Assembly (NCBI GenBank): GCA_002964805.2
Contig: PUDQ02000024.1
Location: 372,001 to 436,000, forward strand
DNA from: Trametes villosa
Lineage: Eukaryota; Basidiomycota; Agaricomycetes; Polyporales; Polyporaceae
Direction: 5' to 3'
Length of the DNA stretch: 64,000 nt
Positions 35,903 to 47,859 of the stretch are shown one piece after another. The notes under the pieces are model-generated. The model saw only the letters and a list, made by a program, of their open reading frames with translations, searched no databases and had not been told where the DNA came from. Both the position numbers and the translations under genes were made by a program. Positions within the stretch are counted from its first letter, which is position 1, and each line of letters begins with the position of its first letter.

Positions 35903-37238
35903 TCATCCCTCTTGTGCCTCTTGCTCCCGGATCTCGCGCTCGATCCGTTCGCGCTCAGCCTGGCGCATGCGCAGCAGGGTGAGGGACTCGTAGTCCATTC
36001 CGGGGACGTCCGTTGACGCGGTCGGTGCCTGCGGAGCGGGATTGAAGTCGGGCTGCAATCGATGAGATTCACTAAAGCGCCTCAGTGTAGATCGTTGAGA
36101 ACTCACAAAGGTAGACGGGAATGACGAGAAGGCCGTCGTGGAAGAGGTCTGTGTATCCGACGCGGGCGGTCTGGCAGGCTGTGACGCTTGAGGCGTCACC
36201 TTCGGTACGCTTTCACTTGGGCGTGGCTTGTTGGAACCCGCGGATACCCCGCCACCCAGCTTCCCCATCTTCTTCAGCCATCCTATCAGCTCGGGCTCCT
36301 TGCCTTCAGCCCAATCGACCTCGATGTCGGCCAACCCATTCTCCGCGCGCCCGCTTGCGCCAACCGCCGCAAACGCGCCGACGACTTGGGTGAATGGTAC
36401 AAGAGCTGTGCCGCGTTTCGGTTTCTTCGGCGGAGAGGGTTTCAACGAGAGAACGATGGACGACTCGTCAAGCGCGCCGAATGGAGTGAGGAGGGCGCTG
36501 ATGCTTGCGGTGGATGTGAGCGTTGGATGGGAGGCGAGGGTATACTTGACGCGAATTGTGGTATCAAGCGGGCCTGACGTGAATGTAAGCCCATGATATC
36601 CTCTGCCGCAAAAGTCTTCAACCCACCTAGCGATGGAGGGTCCAACCCCGAATGAGCGCTCTGGTCCAGCTCACGCTCCTTCTTCTGCAGCTCTTTCTCC
36701 CGCTCCTCTCGCAGACGTCTACCTTCCTCCATGATGCGTTCGTTCTCTCGCCACCGCTCCTTCTTCTGGGCCTCTGTTTCTGTACGCGCCTTCTTGAATG
36801 CTCTCTCGCGCTCCTCTAGCTCTTCCACCATGTTCTTCCGCTTGGCATCGTACTGAGAGAAGCGCGCTTTCCGGGCTTCCTTGAGGCGCAATTTGGCGTC
36901 CAAAGCCATCCGCCGGAGCGGGTCGAGCAGCAACTCTTGTGCTTGATGCAATTCATGGAACTTGCGGGCTACGTGCAATACGTCAATAACTCTGCACATG
37001 GCATGATAGGCGTATGCATACCTGCATCCGGATTACCCCGGTTCTTCGCGGAGAGACTTGGTTAGAGAGTACGTTCAAACTTGGGCGTACACATCGGTGT
37101 CATGAAATGAGGACTCACTCTGTCTGGGTGGACTTTCAATGACCTTTGTCGATATGCCGTCCGAATTTCCTGTTCGGAAGCCTCGATTGAAAGCTCCAGA
37201 AGTTCGTAGGGATTGATCTCCTCTTCTGTGGACGCCAT
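35903..37238 (-). CDS. DNAJC17/Cwc23-like J-domain protein (spliceosome-associated)
   Basis: Hsp40 co-chaperone with the layout of DNAJC17 (Cwc23 in yeast), which acts with the spliceosome. Start ATG at 37238. The J domain is at the very N-terminus: INPYELLELSIEASEQEI, RTAYRQRSLKVHPDR with the catalytic HPD motif, then after two short introns NRGNPDAARKFHELHQAQEL and LLDPLRRMALDAKL. A long basic-acidic helix follows (KARFSQYDAKRKNMVEELEE onward), probably coiled coil. The C-terminal part holds an RRM-like segment (TIRVKYTL..LLTPFGALDESSIVLSLK, FTQVVGAFAAV, IEVDWAEGKEPELIGWLKK), and the end is MDYESLTLLRMRQAERERIE. Stop at 35903. The J domain plus helix plus RRM order is diagnostic of this family, though assignment is by eye. 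Confidence 0.85.
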
Positions 37239-37796
37239 TTTGTATGCAGAAGGTTCGAGAGAGGCAAAGTGTAGTAGACGGCGTAGCTTGCTCGCACAGT
37301 ACTAGCTGAGAGTAGCTGTGGCCTGGTTGTGGCGGCCGAGGGCAGGTGCGCGTCTCTGGTCAGTCAGGTGATTGTGACGAAGTGACGACTCCGTGAAGCT
37401 TCGTGACGCCATCACGGTCACTCACACCCTTCGCAGCCACCGACGAGTTCGTTCGAGTCGAGCGACGAGGATGCTTTTGATGCATCCATCCCACGTTCAT
37501 CCACTTCATCTCGCAGCAGGCAGAGCGGCCTTTTGGGAGCTGTAGAATGCGTGGCGTCGAATTTTAACGGCCCAAACATGGTCGGCACGGTGCTCAGTGG
37601 CAGCAGCGGTCACTTGTGCAATACTCAATCTTCTTGGTATTTTCGCGAAGTTTGACGGCTATCGCACTCTTCCTGTTCACCGGTGAGTGGAATACCATGC
37701 TATTCCATCTGTATGTGCCCGCGCAGAGGCTGTCGTGCTCAACCGCAGTGGCTGATACCTTTGACCAGGCATTCTATTGGTACAGGTATCTCATCC
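37239..37796. other. Intergenic region
   Basis: Promoter side of the J-protein gene and 3' side of the methyltransferase gene. No coding sequence or repeat seen; a plus-strand frame at 37616-37945 overlaps the methyltransferase end and is a shadow. Confidence 0.5.
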
Positions 37797-38611
37797 CTAG
37801 TAAATGTACGGTATCAAACGGTACGGGGTCTTCTTCGCCCAAGCCTCCCACTCCTCTCCAAAGCTCTCTCGCAGCACCGCATCCTCCTTCGGCACGCGAG
37901 TCAACACCTGCAACCCAACCCATCCAATGTACCCGAACACCGTAGTGAGGTACACCTTCCCCCAGCCTGTCCCCCTCCAGCCCATCTCAGTGAAAAACGC
38001 CCCCGCACTCGTCGCCATGATGAGGTTCCCAATGGGCGCCATGATGAAGCCAGTGTAGCTCGGATGCCGGACCCAGGCGTAGGGCCCGTCCGTCACAAGG
38101 TTGTGGTCGCTCTTGACGGCGAGCTGCCAGGTAAAGAAGCGGCCGAGCGTGCGATAGGCCCAGACACGCACCGCGCCGCCGATGAGCGCGACCCCCGCGC
38201 CCAGCAGGTACTGAGGCGTAATGCCCAGGGATAGGGGACGGACGGTCGATCCCAACGCTAGAGTGGATAGGACCGCTTCGGATAGTGGCGAGGGGAAGGC
38301 GTGCGCCAGGACGGCTGCTGCCTCAGCGGCCGCTATTGCGCAGATCCCAAGCTATGTTACGAGTATTGGTGAGTGGGAGCGAGCAACGAGGTGTTGTCAA
38401 TTCCGGGACTAACCTTAGACAGCAGGACGAACTTGAGCTGCACATGAGCGGTCCGTGTGAAGAAATCGGGCTTCGTGAAGTTGTCTTGCTCCTTCGGCGG
38501 CGGCGGCGGATTAGGGGGCGTTAACGAGATGTAGGTAAGTGCCACATCGGCCAGCAGGATGGGTATCTTGAGGAGCGGCGTCGAAAGGGCTGGAGAGAGG
38601 AGAAGAGACAT
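37797..38611 (-). CDS. Isoprenylcysteine carboxyl methyltransferase-like membrane enzyme
   Basis: ICMT/Ste14-type integral membrane methyltransferase, which caps the C-terminal prenylated cysteine of Ras-like proteins and pheromone precursors with a methyl group, using SAM, in the ER membrane. Start ATG at 38611 (MSLLLSPALSTPLLKIPILL), although the frame is open further upstream. One intron (about 38352-38415) joins KFVLLSK to LGICAIAAAEAAAVLA. The C-terminal half shows LGAGVALIGGAVRVWAYRTL, a conserved DGPYAWVRHPSYTGF motif with the RHPxYxG SAM-binding signature, and the final EEWEAWAKKTPYRLIPYIY with the E..W..Y pattern. Several hydrophobic helices are visible. Length, about 250 residues, fits. 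Many Agaricomycetes carry multiple copies, so this may be a paralogue rather than the main Ste14. Confidence 0.85.
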
Positions 38612-40600
38612 CCTCAATACTGGCGCTGCTGAGGGGTTTAGAGGAGATGCTCTCAACCATGCCCCTTGCATCCCAGTTTTTATCAATATCCCGAGCAACG
38701 CCCGGCTGCGTTCGGCACCATAGCCGCTACCTGCTCCAGGGCCGAGAGGCGGACAAATGCTCACGTATGACTTCTCAGGTGCACACAGACGTACGAGCGA
38801 CGCGGGGAGCATGGGAATGCTCTCGCGCGGGGACGCCTCCATCTTGCGAGGGGAGCGTCGCAACAAGGTTCCGTCGCTATTCGGTGCTGCTTGCAGTTTC
38901 ACTTGTATCGCCCAAGTGACGCTGGAATACTGGTACTCCAGAGACAGCTGCGCAAGGCGGGAGTGTGAGCGTTTCGTCTCCCAATGAGGAACGCCCGGAA
39001 CATACAATACATCAAGTGATCAGTGTGAGAAAGACACAGGTGTATGCGGCCTCCGACGGAGATACATTCGTCGGACTTTCAACAATACCTTATAACGTCT
39101 GTGCGTGGTGATTCTGTGCCGCTGTTGGGTGGACCCATGACACAGGGCTTGATATCAGTCTAGGCGAGAGAGGCGACTGGATGCTTCGGGATGCACGCTA
39201 CGGGCCTCGGCGCGTCATTCCAAGACTTCGTAAACGTACCAACCATGTAGGACAGGTTCGAAAGCGATTATCCGGCGTGTCGGCGGTTTACGGTGCGGAG
39301 GTCGGTGTCTTTTTCCGAGCGCATAGCTGTGGGCTGAGCAGTCTTGCGTTACTGACATTTTGTCCGTTTGCGCAGGACTGTCGGGCCTAGGACGTCGTGA
39401 CGAGCGTTGGGTGGATCTCAGGCTGAAGTACACCTACCAAGGCACCGGAACTTTGGGCTCCGGGCGCGCACTGCAAGCTGCGCCTCAAATCTTCCATATT
39501 TTCGCCCGTTTGAAACTGCTGGCCTCTTGGCCAGCGAGCGGTACGTTCGAGTCGGAGCGTGCGGAACTGAACGTTGAACGACGATGCACAACTGCGGATG
39601 CACCGCCACCCGTTAGCGAGCAACGCACCAAGTTCAACTGACAACGCGCGAACGCTAACCTTAGCTTCCAGCTCGATACGAAGGGGGAAAAGAGTAGCCT
39701 GCTCCTTATGCAGGCTGACTGCCCTCTCCGAGAATTGCACCGCGAAGCCTCCGTTGTTCCCCTGGCACAGCGAACCAACTGTTGGGCCTCTGCGTCTCTG
39801 GGGCAGCGCTGGACATCAGTGTCATGAGCCGCTACGAAAGAGACAGCGTGCGTGAACGCTACCGCCGACAGGTACCCATGGGATAGCTGTCTTTGGCCAC
39901 AATGTATCGCGTCACCTACAATGAGCAATTCGACTTTAAGCTTTAGCACTCATCTGTTCGGACAAATGTAAGGCCGGTACTCACCGACATGCACCAACTG
40001 ACTGATATACAGGCAGCAGGGAGCACATGAGGGTTTGCAGACCCGATACCAAGAATAACTCCCTCGCACGGGGTTGCTGACGGAGTTCCACGCGCATACA
40101 GCGGCGTGGTGGCGCTCCGGCAGGCTGTCAAGCTTCCAACAGCGAACTGACGCGTTGACTGTTCGACCAAACAACGTCCGTATACACACATCGCCATCTG
40201 ATGGAGCGAAGAAATGGGACAACGTACGATGTGCCACGGAACGTGTAGATCGGACGTTTGGCAACACAACACCTGGGATGTTGGTAGGTGAACGGAAGGT
40301 CTTGGTCGACTCTCCGATGCAGTAGGTTGATGCACGGACATGTCTTCAAGTCGGATTCCTGCAATTTCCACGGCCACACATGCGAGCGCGCTGGTGCGAG
40401 AAGGAGAACTGGTAGTATAGTCCGCTCGAGACCTACGAACACACGGGAATCCGCACCGAAGAGTATGAGCCGACTGGGAATTAGGACCGCACGCATAGAT
40501 ATAACACAACAATGGCTCCCGCTGGGGTGGGCGAACATGTACGAGGCGGGTCGGAGCGGGGGCCACGGAAGGGCGGGGGGAGCAAAGGGAGAGGGGGTGC
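38612..40600. other. No recognised gene
   Basis: 2 kb upstream of the methyltransferase and downstream of SNC1. The methyltransferase frame is open to 39007 without a motif, so it is probably leader. Other frames (for example 39943-40566 minus) have no recognisable content and overlap in several phases. Confidence 0.4.
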
Positions 40601-41353
40601 TCAGTGGTGTGTCGCCTTCACTACTGAGACGACGATGATAATGATGATGATGGCAATGGCGACGCCGATAATGAGCCTCATCTGCGCGGGTATGGTGTAA
40701 GTGACACTGCTCCATACGAAACATATCTGTACAAACCTTCATGTCCTTCCACCTGGAGCGTAGGGATAGAGTTGATCAGCGTCATAGCATTCCCCGTGAA
40801 CTTGTCTACATACCACATGTTCTATGGGACGCGGTCAATATTAGCCGTGAGGTCTGAGCGGACATGGATGGAATACATACCTTGCGTACGCGGTTCGCAC
40901 CGCGGCGGAAGCCCTGCGCCGATACGGCGAGGTTGTCTGTGAGGGGGCATGACATCAGCCACGGCGCCTCTCGTATGCTATACACCGCGCAGCGGCGGCA
41001 CGCACGGCGCGCGTCCGGCCATGGGCTGATACCGCCGCGCGACCAGCAGCGACGACGATGGGGGACGCCACTCACCGGTCTTATCCTGCAGTTGGTCCAG
41101 CCTCTCTCCTCGCTCAGCGACTTTGGTGATGTTCTCTCTCATGATCCCGACGGTGTCATCAATTTGGGCCTGAATGGCCGCCGTCTTCGCGTTTCCGCCC
41201 GCGGGACCAGCCGGGTTCGTAGAAGAGCCGCCGCCGCGCGGCAGGTAGGGGTCGTACGGCTCGGACCTGTGGCAGACATCACCGAAGCGACGAGGGGGAA
41301 AAGGGGCGGGTTCAGAGCATGGAACGGCAAGCGATAGGGAATGCCACTGACAT
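40601..41353 (-). CDS. SNC1: Synaptobrevin / VAMP-type R-SNARE
   Basis: Vesicle SNARE for fusion of secretory vesicles with the plasma membrane. Predicted 117 residues, six coding exons: 41352-41353 (AT only), 41076-41266, 40881-40936, 40814-40821 (8 nt), 40737-40752 (16 nt), 40601-40681. Their lengths sum to 354, divisible by three. The start codon is split: AT at 41353-41352, an 85-base intron with donor GTCAGT and acceptor CCACAG, then G at 41266, giving [13 protein letters not shown]. The SNARE helix is [19 protein letters not shown], then [20 protein letters not shown] and [20 protein letters not shown]; the central layer arginine is R in [10 protein letters not shown]-terminal anchor of Ile/Val/Ala ([20 protein letters not shown]) precedes KATHH. 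The domain order is that of yeast Snc1/2. Confidence 0.9.
41267..41351 (-). other. Intron splitting the SNC1 start codon (AT^G)
   Basis: GTCAGT donor directly after AT at 41352 and CCACAG acceptor before G at 41266. Splicing creates ATG followed by TCC GAG CCG. No other GT..AG combination gives a start in frame with [12 protein letters not shown]. Confidence 0.75.
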
Positions 41354-41901
41354 GACTGTTGCGTGCGAGTTTGCGAGTCGAGTGCGCCTGGGAGTGAGCT
41401 AGAGAACAGCGAGGGCGACAGCGAGCGGTGACTGACCGGATTAGAGGGAGGAGGTAGGGTGCGAGCGTCGGTGGTCGTGAGGGGAGGTGGTGGTCGTGAG
41501 CGCAGGACTGCGCGGCTGGTGACGAGAGACGGAGCGGTTCGAGCCAAACACGCGCAAGCACCCCGCACTGCCAGGCACCTCCAACTTCCCGCGCAGTCGC
41601 CGCACCGCCCGTGCCTCATCATACTCACCAACATCTTGTCTCGGCACTGTGCATACTGTACCGATGCAAACGCAGCGAAAATAAAATGCAGGGCACACCA
41701 GCATCGAGCGAGACACCCGGGCTAGCTGGTACGACAAGGGTGCGTCATATATGCTGACCAGCGAGCGAGCGTCGCACCGGCAGCTCCGAGTCCAGCTACA
41801 ATTTCGATGAGCAAATGCGCTCGGCGAATGAGGTTACACAGCTAGGTTGGTACATATACACGAAGTGCTCAGGTAGAAAATATGTGCGGCGGTAAGTACG
41901 C
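41354..41901. other. Intergenic region and SNC1 leader
   Basis: Upstream of SNC1 and downstream of the reductase gene on the same strand. A GC-rich leader precedes the split start codon. No gene-like frame stands out. Confidence 0.5.
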
Positions 41902-43202
41902 TCATTCCGTCTCCTGCGGCCTGACCACCAGCTTTGCACCGCTCACTTGGTTGTTTCGTAGGCGTTCCATCCCTGCACGTACTGCGTGGAGTCCTCCAGG
42001 GAGAATCTCTACAGGGTTGGGCTTGCATACAACGAGTCAGCCGTCGAAGCAACACGACTTGTCGCGTTTTACGCTCACCTTAATGTCTCCGCTCTCAAGC
42101 AGCTCTGGGAGCTTCGCCACCAAGCTCTTTGCGATCCCCAGGTTGTTCGGCATCAAGAATAAGCCGCGCGCCATATGCACACTCTTCTTAGGCGGATCTT
42201 CAGCCCCGGGGATGGGTGTTTGCAAGACGACGACGAGATCTCCTGTGGGCGCAGTGGCGCTGTAGGCTGCCTCCAGGGTCTCGGGGAGCGATATAGCGTC
42301 GTAAACGGTGTCGAAGTACCCGCCGGCGATGGCCCGAGCTTCCTTGCTGATGGCCTCTGGAGAAAGCTTGCGGTCCAGTACGTGCGTGGCGCCGAGCGAC
42401 TTGAGCAGCTCGGTGTTGTGCAGGGAGGCGGTCGTGACGATAGGCGAGAAACCGGACAGCCGCGCGAATTGGATCGCTATATACGGATCGACGCATCAGC
42501 CATGTCGCTCCCGTGCTCATAAGGGTACCGCATACCGAACTGGCCCATAGAGGACGCGCCTCCAAGAACGAAGAAAGGCTTCCCGGCGAACTTGCCGCGA
42601 CCACCTTCTTCCCAGGCGGGAGGCAATCTGGCGGAGGCGGCGCCCTCCGCGTCGTTGTACAAGGGGAAGGCCGCCGTTGCAACACCGCTGGGGACCGTGG
42701 ACGCCGCCTCAAAGGAGAGATTACTCGGCATCTGCACGGATTTCCCCGGTAAGCAGAGACCTGGTGTAGAGACGGCTGAGGCCCACCTTCCAGATGCCGC
42801 CGACGGGAGCAAGCGCGTATTGCTGGAACATCCCCTGTAGGCTCATCTTCTGCAGGTCGAACCATCCCTGCCCCATCCTACACAAGCAAGCTGAGTTAGT
42901 CTCGCAGATACCTGACGATACGAGGCGGTAGTAATCTGCACTCACACTCGGTCGCCAACAGCGAAACCCTCGACCGCGCTGCCGACCGCCTCTACCACGC
43001 CCGCACCGTCCGAGCCCAGGATGCACGGGTACGTCTCGATGAGGATCCCGTACTCGTGGATCTTCCAGTCAGCGGGGTTGAGGGCGGCAGCTTCCACGCG
43101 GATGAGGACCTCGTTAGAGCCGGGTTTCGGTATCTCGATGTCCTTGACCACGAGCTCTCCGCCTTTGGATTCCAGAACGAAAGCTTTCTGTAGTGCAGGC
43201 AT
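41902..43202 (-). CDS. Medium-chain dehydrogenase/reductase, quinone-oxidoreductase or enoyl-reductase type
   Basis: NAD(P)H-dependent oxidoreductase of the MDR superfamily, in the fungal group without catalytic zinc. Start ATG at 43202 (MPALQKAFVLESKGGELVV). The N-terminal GroES-like fold shows ALNPADWKIHEYG and PCILGSDGAGVVEAVGSAVE. After an intron comes MGQGWFDLQKMSLQGMFQQY, and then, after another, PSNLSFEAASTVPSGVATAA. The Rossmann part has FVLGGASSMGQFAIQFARL (joined over an intron near 42480-42530), TTASLHNTELLKSLGATHVL and DRKLSPEA. Later exons give FDTVYDAISLPETLEAAY and end NQVSGAKLVVRPQETE. The stop is at 41902. The zinc ligand cysteine expected in alcohol dehydrogenases (GxxCG region) is absent. 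Substrate cannot be predicted; Agaricomycetes carry many copies. Confidence 0.87.
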
Positions 43203-43871
43203 GGTAGTTCTGAGGCTGTGTACCGATCGTATGTGAGTACCTTGTGCGTACGCATCGTCGTCTTTATACGGTTACCTACAGCCTGCAGGTGCTTACCCGG
43301 TACCCGTCGTAGAAAGGAGATAGCACATAGCACTCGCCATTCGGACGTTCTCGACGTCGAGCAGCTGCCTGCCGGCGTGCCGCGCGTACCCTCGAGAATG
43401 CGACCGACGTTGACCGCAGCCTACTTACTAAGGAGCGCACAGAAGCTCGGAGAGCAGTCCCGGCGTGGTGGGAACAGCAGACACAGAGAACACACGCCTG
43501 GCAGCATCGAGCATCGAGCGATGCATATACAATAGCAAACATCCGGGGCCAAACAGCGAGGCGGAAAGTGGAATCATACAGGACAGGGGTATCGTGTAGA
43601 TCAACCAGCGAGCGAGCGAGTGTCACAGTTCCATAGTGTCGCCGGACCCCAACGCGATCCGGCGAGCCATATGCAGGCCAAAGGGGATATACAGCGCGAA
43701 GTGAAGTGACAAGTCGGAGAACGAAGAACGAAGGGATAAGGATAGGGAGCGCAACGACGGCAGCTGCGACAGTCCTCTGCAAGCGGAAAGCGTCAACAGG
43801 GTATATACAGCTAAACAGTCCGAGCGTGAAGCTTGAAGCTTGAAGCATACGCAACCGAGCCCTGAAGCACC
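43203..43871. other. Intergenic region
   Basis: Promoter of the reductase and 3' UTR of the kinase gene. The minus-strand frame across it (43276-44391) is a shadow of the kinase gene. A GCGAGC-type short repeat near 43610 is trivial. Confidence 0.5.
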
Positions 43872-46800
43872 TTATTCCTCCTCGCCCTCGTCTTCCTCCT
43901 GGATGCCGCGGAAGGCGAGGCCCGCCCGCCCTGGCGGCAGCTGGCGCCGCCCACCCCGCTGCTCCGCGCTCTCGAACACGTTCTCGTTCGGCAGCGGGGA
44001 GCTGCGGCCCGCGGGGGAGGAGCGGTTCGCCTTGTTCCGTCCTGCCCTTGGAGGGACGGGCCCGACGGACAGCGTCGCCACGGCCGCAGCCGCGGCCCGC
44101 TTGCTCGTCGCACGCGGGGTGACGCTCCGCGGGGCGGGGGCCTCCGCCTGCACGAACGTCGTGACCGTGCTGCTCGCAGACGAGGGCATCTGCCCCAGCC
44201 CGCCAACGTACGCCGGGCTCTCCTCTTCCTCGTCGACCCAGTCCGACTCGTCGCCCATGCTGAACGACTGCCGCCCCGAGAAGACGTCGCGGATGCCAAT
44301 GCCCGTGGGCATCTCCGCGGGGTAGACCGCAAGGACCTCGACGGCGGGGTGCGCCGCGCGCGTCTGCCACCCGGGCGGCTCGAGCCCCCACGACTTCTTC
44401 CAGCTCGAGCGGCCGAGCGAGTTCAGGTACCCGCCCCCGCTACTCCCGCCCGGGTTCGCGAACGGCGTCTGGCGCTTGTGCGCGACGAACGTCGCGCGCC
44501 GCGGCGTCTCGTCCAGCGACCGCCGCAGCGCCGCCTTGTGCGGCGAGCTGTTCCGCCGGCTGTCCGTCTCCGAGAGGTCGTAGATCGAGCCCGGGCGCGA
44601 CGACGCGCGCGAGTGCACGGACGACGCCGAGTTCGAGCGCAGGTGCGGCGGCCGGTTCGCGTTCGAGGGCGTCATCTGGATCTGCCGCACTACCCGCGTC
44701 GACGAGCCGGAGCCGCCGCGTCGGTGGTGGCCCTTGGGGAGCGGCGACGATGTGCGGCCGAGGTACATTGACCCCGCCGAGCTCGCTGACGGCGACTTGC
44801 GGTGGCGCGGGTGGTTCACGAAGCTGTGAATTGAGCTCGGGCGCGACATGAACTCCTCGCGCTCCGAGTTCGGCGTATGGCTGCCAAACGACCGTCTGCT
44901 GGGGTCACTGCGCTGCCGCGAGACCGAGGCGGAGTACGGTGGCGACTCGACCATCGGGTACTGCACCGACGTGGACGAGCGCCGAGAATTCACGCTGCTC
45001 GAGCGACGCGAGGACATGGAGGCGCGTTTGGCCGCACGATTTGCAGCCTTGCGGCCGGCGGCGGTCTTCCCGCGTCCACGGCCCTTGATAGTGCCACCGC
45101 GGCGCGTCGACACGGGGCTCGAGCCGGGGCTGTTGAGCGAGTTGCTGTGCGCGAGCGCTTGGGTCATCACCGGGTCCTCCTTGCGCTTGCCCTTCGGGTC
45201 CTCCCTGAACCAGCGCTGGAACGTCGAGAGCAGGCTCGCGCGGTTTCGGTGGCCCGCCGCGCCCTTGTTCCCGCGCGACGGGATGCTCGGCAGCGAGGTA
45301 AGCGTGTCCGCCGGCGACCCGGTATCAGGCGGCGGGGACTGTTTCCCGGCCATGATCCACGGCGAGCCCATCTGACCCTGCGACGCGTTCAGCTCCGCGG
45401 GTGGCGGCGTGGACGCCATCGCCGCGTCCTTGACCGCGCGCAGCGGCGGCGTCTTCGTGTGCTTGCTCGATCCGCTCCCGTGCGACGCGCGCGGCTCCTC
45501 GCTGCTCCCGGTCGCGCTCTTCTTCTCCGCCTTCTCCCTCTCCTCGCGCTCGCGCCGCTCCCGCTCCTCGCGGACCGCCTCCGCGGACTTCTTGCGCACG
45601 AGGCCGGCCGCCTCGAGCGCGGTCGTCGCGCGCTGCATGATGCTCACGCTGCCCGAGCGGTTCTTGCGCCCCTTGGAACCCTGGCTCTCCTTGTCTTTGT
45701 CCTTGACGCTCCCGCTAGGCGTCGAAGGGAGGGACTTGGCTGCCAGCGAGTCTGCAACGGAAGGAGACGGGGAGAGCAGGCGCGTGGGCGAGCTATCACG
45801 CGGCGGGGTCGTAGGACGCTTCGTGACAGGACCAGTCGGCGTCGCTGGAATGAGCTGCAGCTCGGGTGCCGAGTGGGCTGGGGGGAGGAGCGCTGGCGGG
45901 ATCGGCATGCGTGCCTCCCGGCTACGGCCTACAGAGCCGCTATTCGCCTCCGTGCGACCCTCTTCGGCATGGTAGCGGTGCTGCGAACGGCTATGCGACC
46001 TGTCGCGCCGCGCTTCCGGACGCGGCTGAGGCTCCTCGCGCGGGACCTCGGCAGCGTGCTCTTCTGGCGCCTCTGTCACCGGCTCCACGGAAGGATGCAG
46101 TGCTGCCTCCTCGGCTGCCTTCTTCTCGGTCTTGCGCTTGAGCATCCACCACAGCGCGCCTGTCGCATCACAGGCATCATTGAGGACAGAATGAACAATC
46201 TGGCCGGTGTCGAGGCCTAGAGAGCACATCGAGTTCAGTAGCTCCCGTTCTAGAGGGGTGGAGAATATGAGTGGAGCGGGTGTGTGGAGCAGAGAAGAGA
46301 AGTCCTGTGGGGGTAGAGGGATGTTGGATTTCTCGAAGTTGTTCGGGCCATGCTCCGATAGTGTTGACGAGACGGAGCGCCGTTTGGTACGCGCGGGCGT
46401 CCGGGTAGGGAGGGCAGGAGGGATCTTAGGGTTACTGTCGTCACGAGAGATGGTCGGGCGCGGAGGGGTAGAGTGAAGGCGGTCGAGGAAAGCATCGCTC
46501 TCCTCTGGCACAGTATCGGGTTTCGAGGAAGTGCCAGAGGTCGACGGCTTGCCGATGAGCTTTCGTAGTGTGCTTTCGCTCGCGTTACTGTGAATTCCCT
46601 GTAGATCGGGAGAAGCAGTCCCAGGTAGAGTCTCATCCGGAGTGGTAGGCGCAGAAGAGTAAAACTCTGACGAGGCAGAGTGGAATGTGGCATCCGAAGC
46701 AGAAGACGCGGAGGGAGGCTGTGGATATAGAGAGGTCGTAGTTTGTAGCTGTGTAGGCGAAGACGGCCGAGAGAGGATGGGCAGGCTGCTCTGAGAGGAA

Positions 46801-47859
46801 CTGCGTTTCGCGAGCCTGTTGCCGGCGGTGAACCAGGGATGCGTGAGGATCTGCGAGATCGTGAACCGCTCTGACGGGTCCACTCGCAGGATGCCGGCGA
46901 TCAATGAGCGGGATTCTGCTCGCATTTAGTGACCAACGTTCGGCTAGGATATCGGTTGATACTTACCGTCTGACAGCCACTCGGGATCTTCGAAGTCGCC
47001 CTTGATCACTTTGTCCCTCATTATGCTTTCATCGTCATCGTCGAAAGGCAATGTACCAGTGAGTAGCGTGTAAAGAATCACGCCGAGAGACCAAACGTCA
47101 ACCTCTGTCGAGAGGGAAACCGTGAGCAGCTTCTCGGTACCCGGGCGGTCTCAACTTACCTGGTCCGAGGTACTTCTTGGCCATGAGCATTTCGGGAGCA
47201 GCATAACCCGTCGTCCCGCAAAAGGTCTCTAGCAATGATCCCCTTTCGAACTCACGAGTGAAGCCGAAATCGCCCAGTTTGACGCGACATCGCTCGTCCA
47301 AAAGCACGTTCTCCAGTTTCAAGTCGCGGTGAACAATGCCCTTCTCGTGCACATACGCGACCGCGAGACAAAGCTGTCCAAAGAGCACACGCGTCTCCTC
47401 CTCGCTCAGACGGCCTTTCTCCGCGAGATAGTCGAAGAGCTCGCCGCCGGAGCAGAGCTCGGTCACGAGCCAGATGTTGTTCTCCGTCGCGATCACCTCG
47501 TACAGCTGCGTGACGTTCGGGTGGTGCAGCTGCCGGTGGTGGTGAATCTCGCGGGTGAGCGCGGCGGACATGCCCTTCGGGATCTGCTTGATGGCGACGC
47601 GGATGCCCGTCAGGCGGTGGACACCGAGTCTGACCTTCCCGTACGTCCCTGCGCCGTTCCGTGCGGTGAGACACTGCGGGGCCGCTGAGCGAGCGGGAGG
47701 GTGCGCACCTTCACCGATGACCTTCCCGAGCGTGTAGTTCCCGACGACGCGTATTTTCTGCGAGGAAAGCTCCTTGCCGAGTTCGTTATATGCGGTCGCG
47801 AGTTGGGCCTTGTGATTCTGCGAGACCGAACCAGAGGGCCGGTGTCCGTTTGCAGCCAT
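43872..47859 (-). CDS. CAMK-family serine/threonine protein kinase with long disordered tail
   Basis: Cytoplasmic kinase of about 1,270 residues. Start ATG at 47859 (MAANGHRPSGSVSQNHKAQL). The kinase domain begins VVGNYTLGKVIGEGTYGKVR, with the GEGTYG glycine loop joined over an intron near 47660-47710. It has VAIKQI (ATP-binding Lys), IVHRDLKLENVLL (HRD), LGDFGF (DFG) and GYAAPEML (APE), followed after an intron by EVDVWSLGVILYTLLTGTLP. A third intron (about 46924-46966) precedes ESRSLIAGILRVDPSERFTI and LTHPWF. Then comes about 950 residues, nearly all Ser/Pro/Arg/Thr-rich and low complexity, in a single exon, ending with an acidic cluster (EEDEGEEE). The catalytic part is CAMKL-like (Snf1/Kin1/Hsl1/Kin4 relatives). 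The tail shows no KA1 or other domain, so the exact subfamily stays open. Confidence 0.85.

Noticed and set aside
41339..41346. Synaptobrevin start using a complete ATG near the SNC1 5' end
   Set aside because: Reading ATG TCA onward leads into intron-like sequence, and the ATG at about 41281 (ATGTCTGCCACAGG) is out of frame with [12 protein letters not shown]; only the split AT^G works.
44877..46220. 447-codon plus-strand frame
   Set aside because: It lies opposite the kinase tail; its Arg/Ala/Leu-rich content is a shadow of the Ser/Arg-coding strand.
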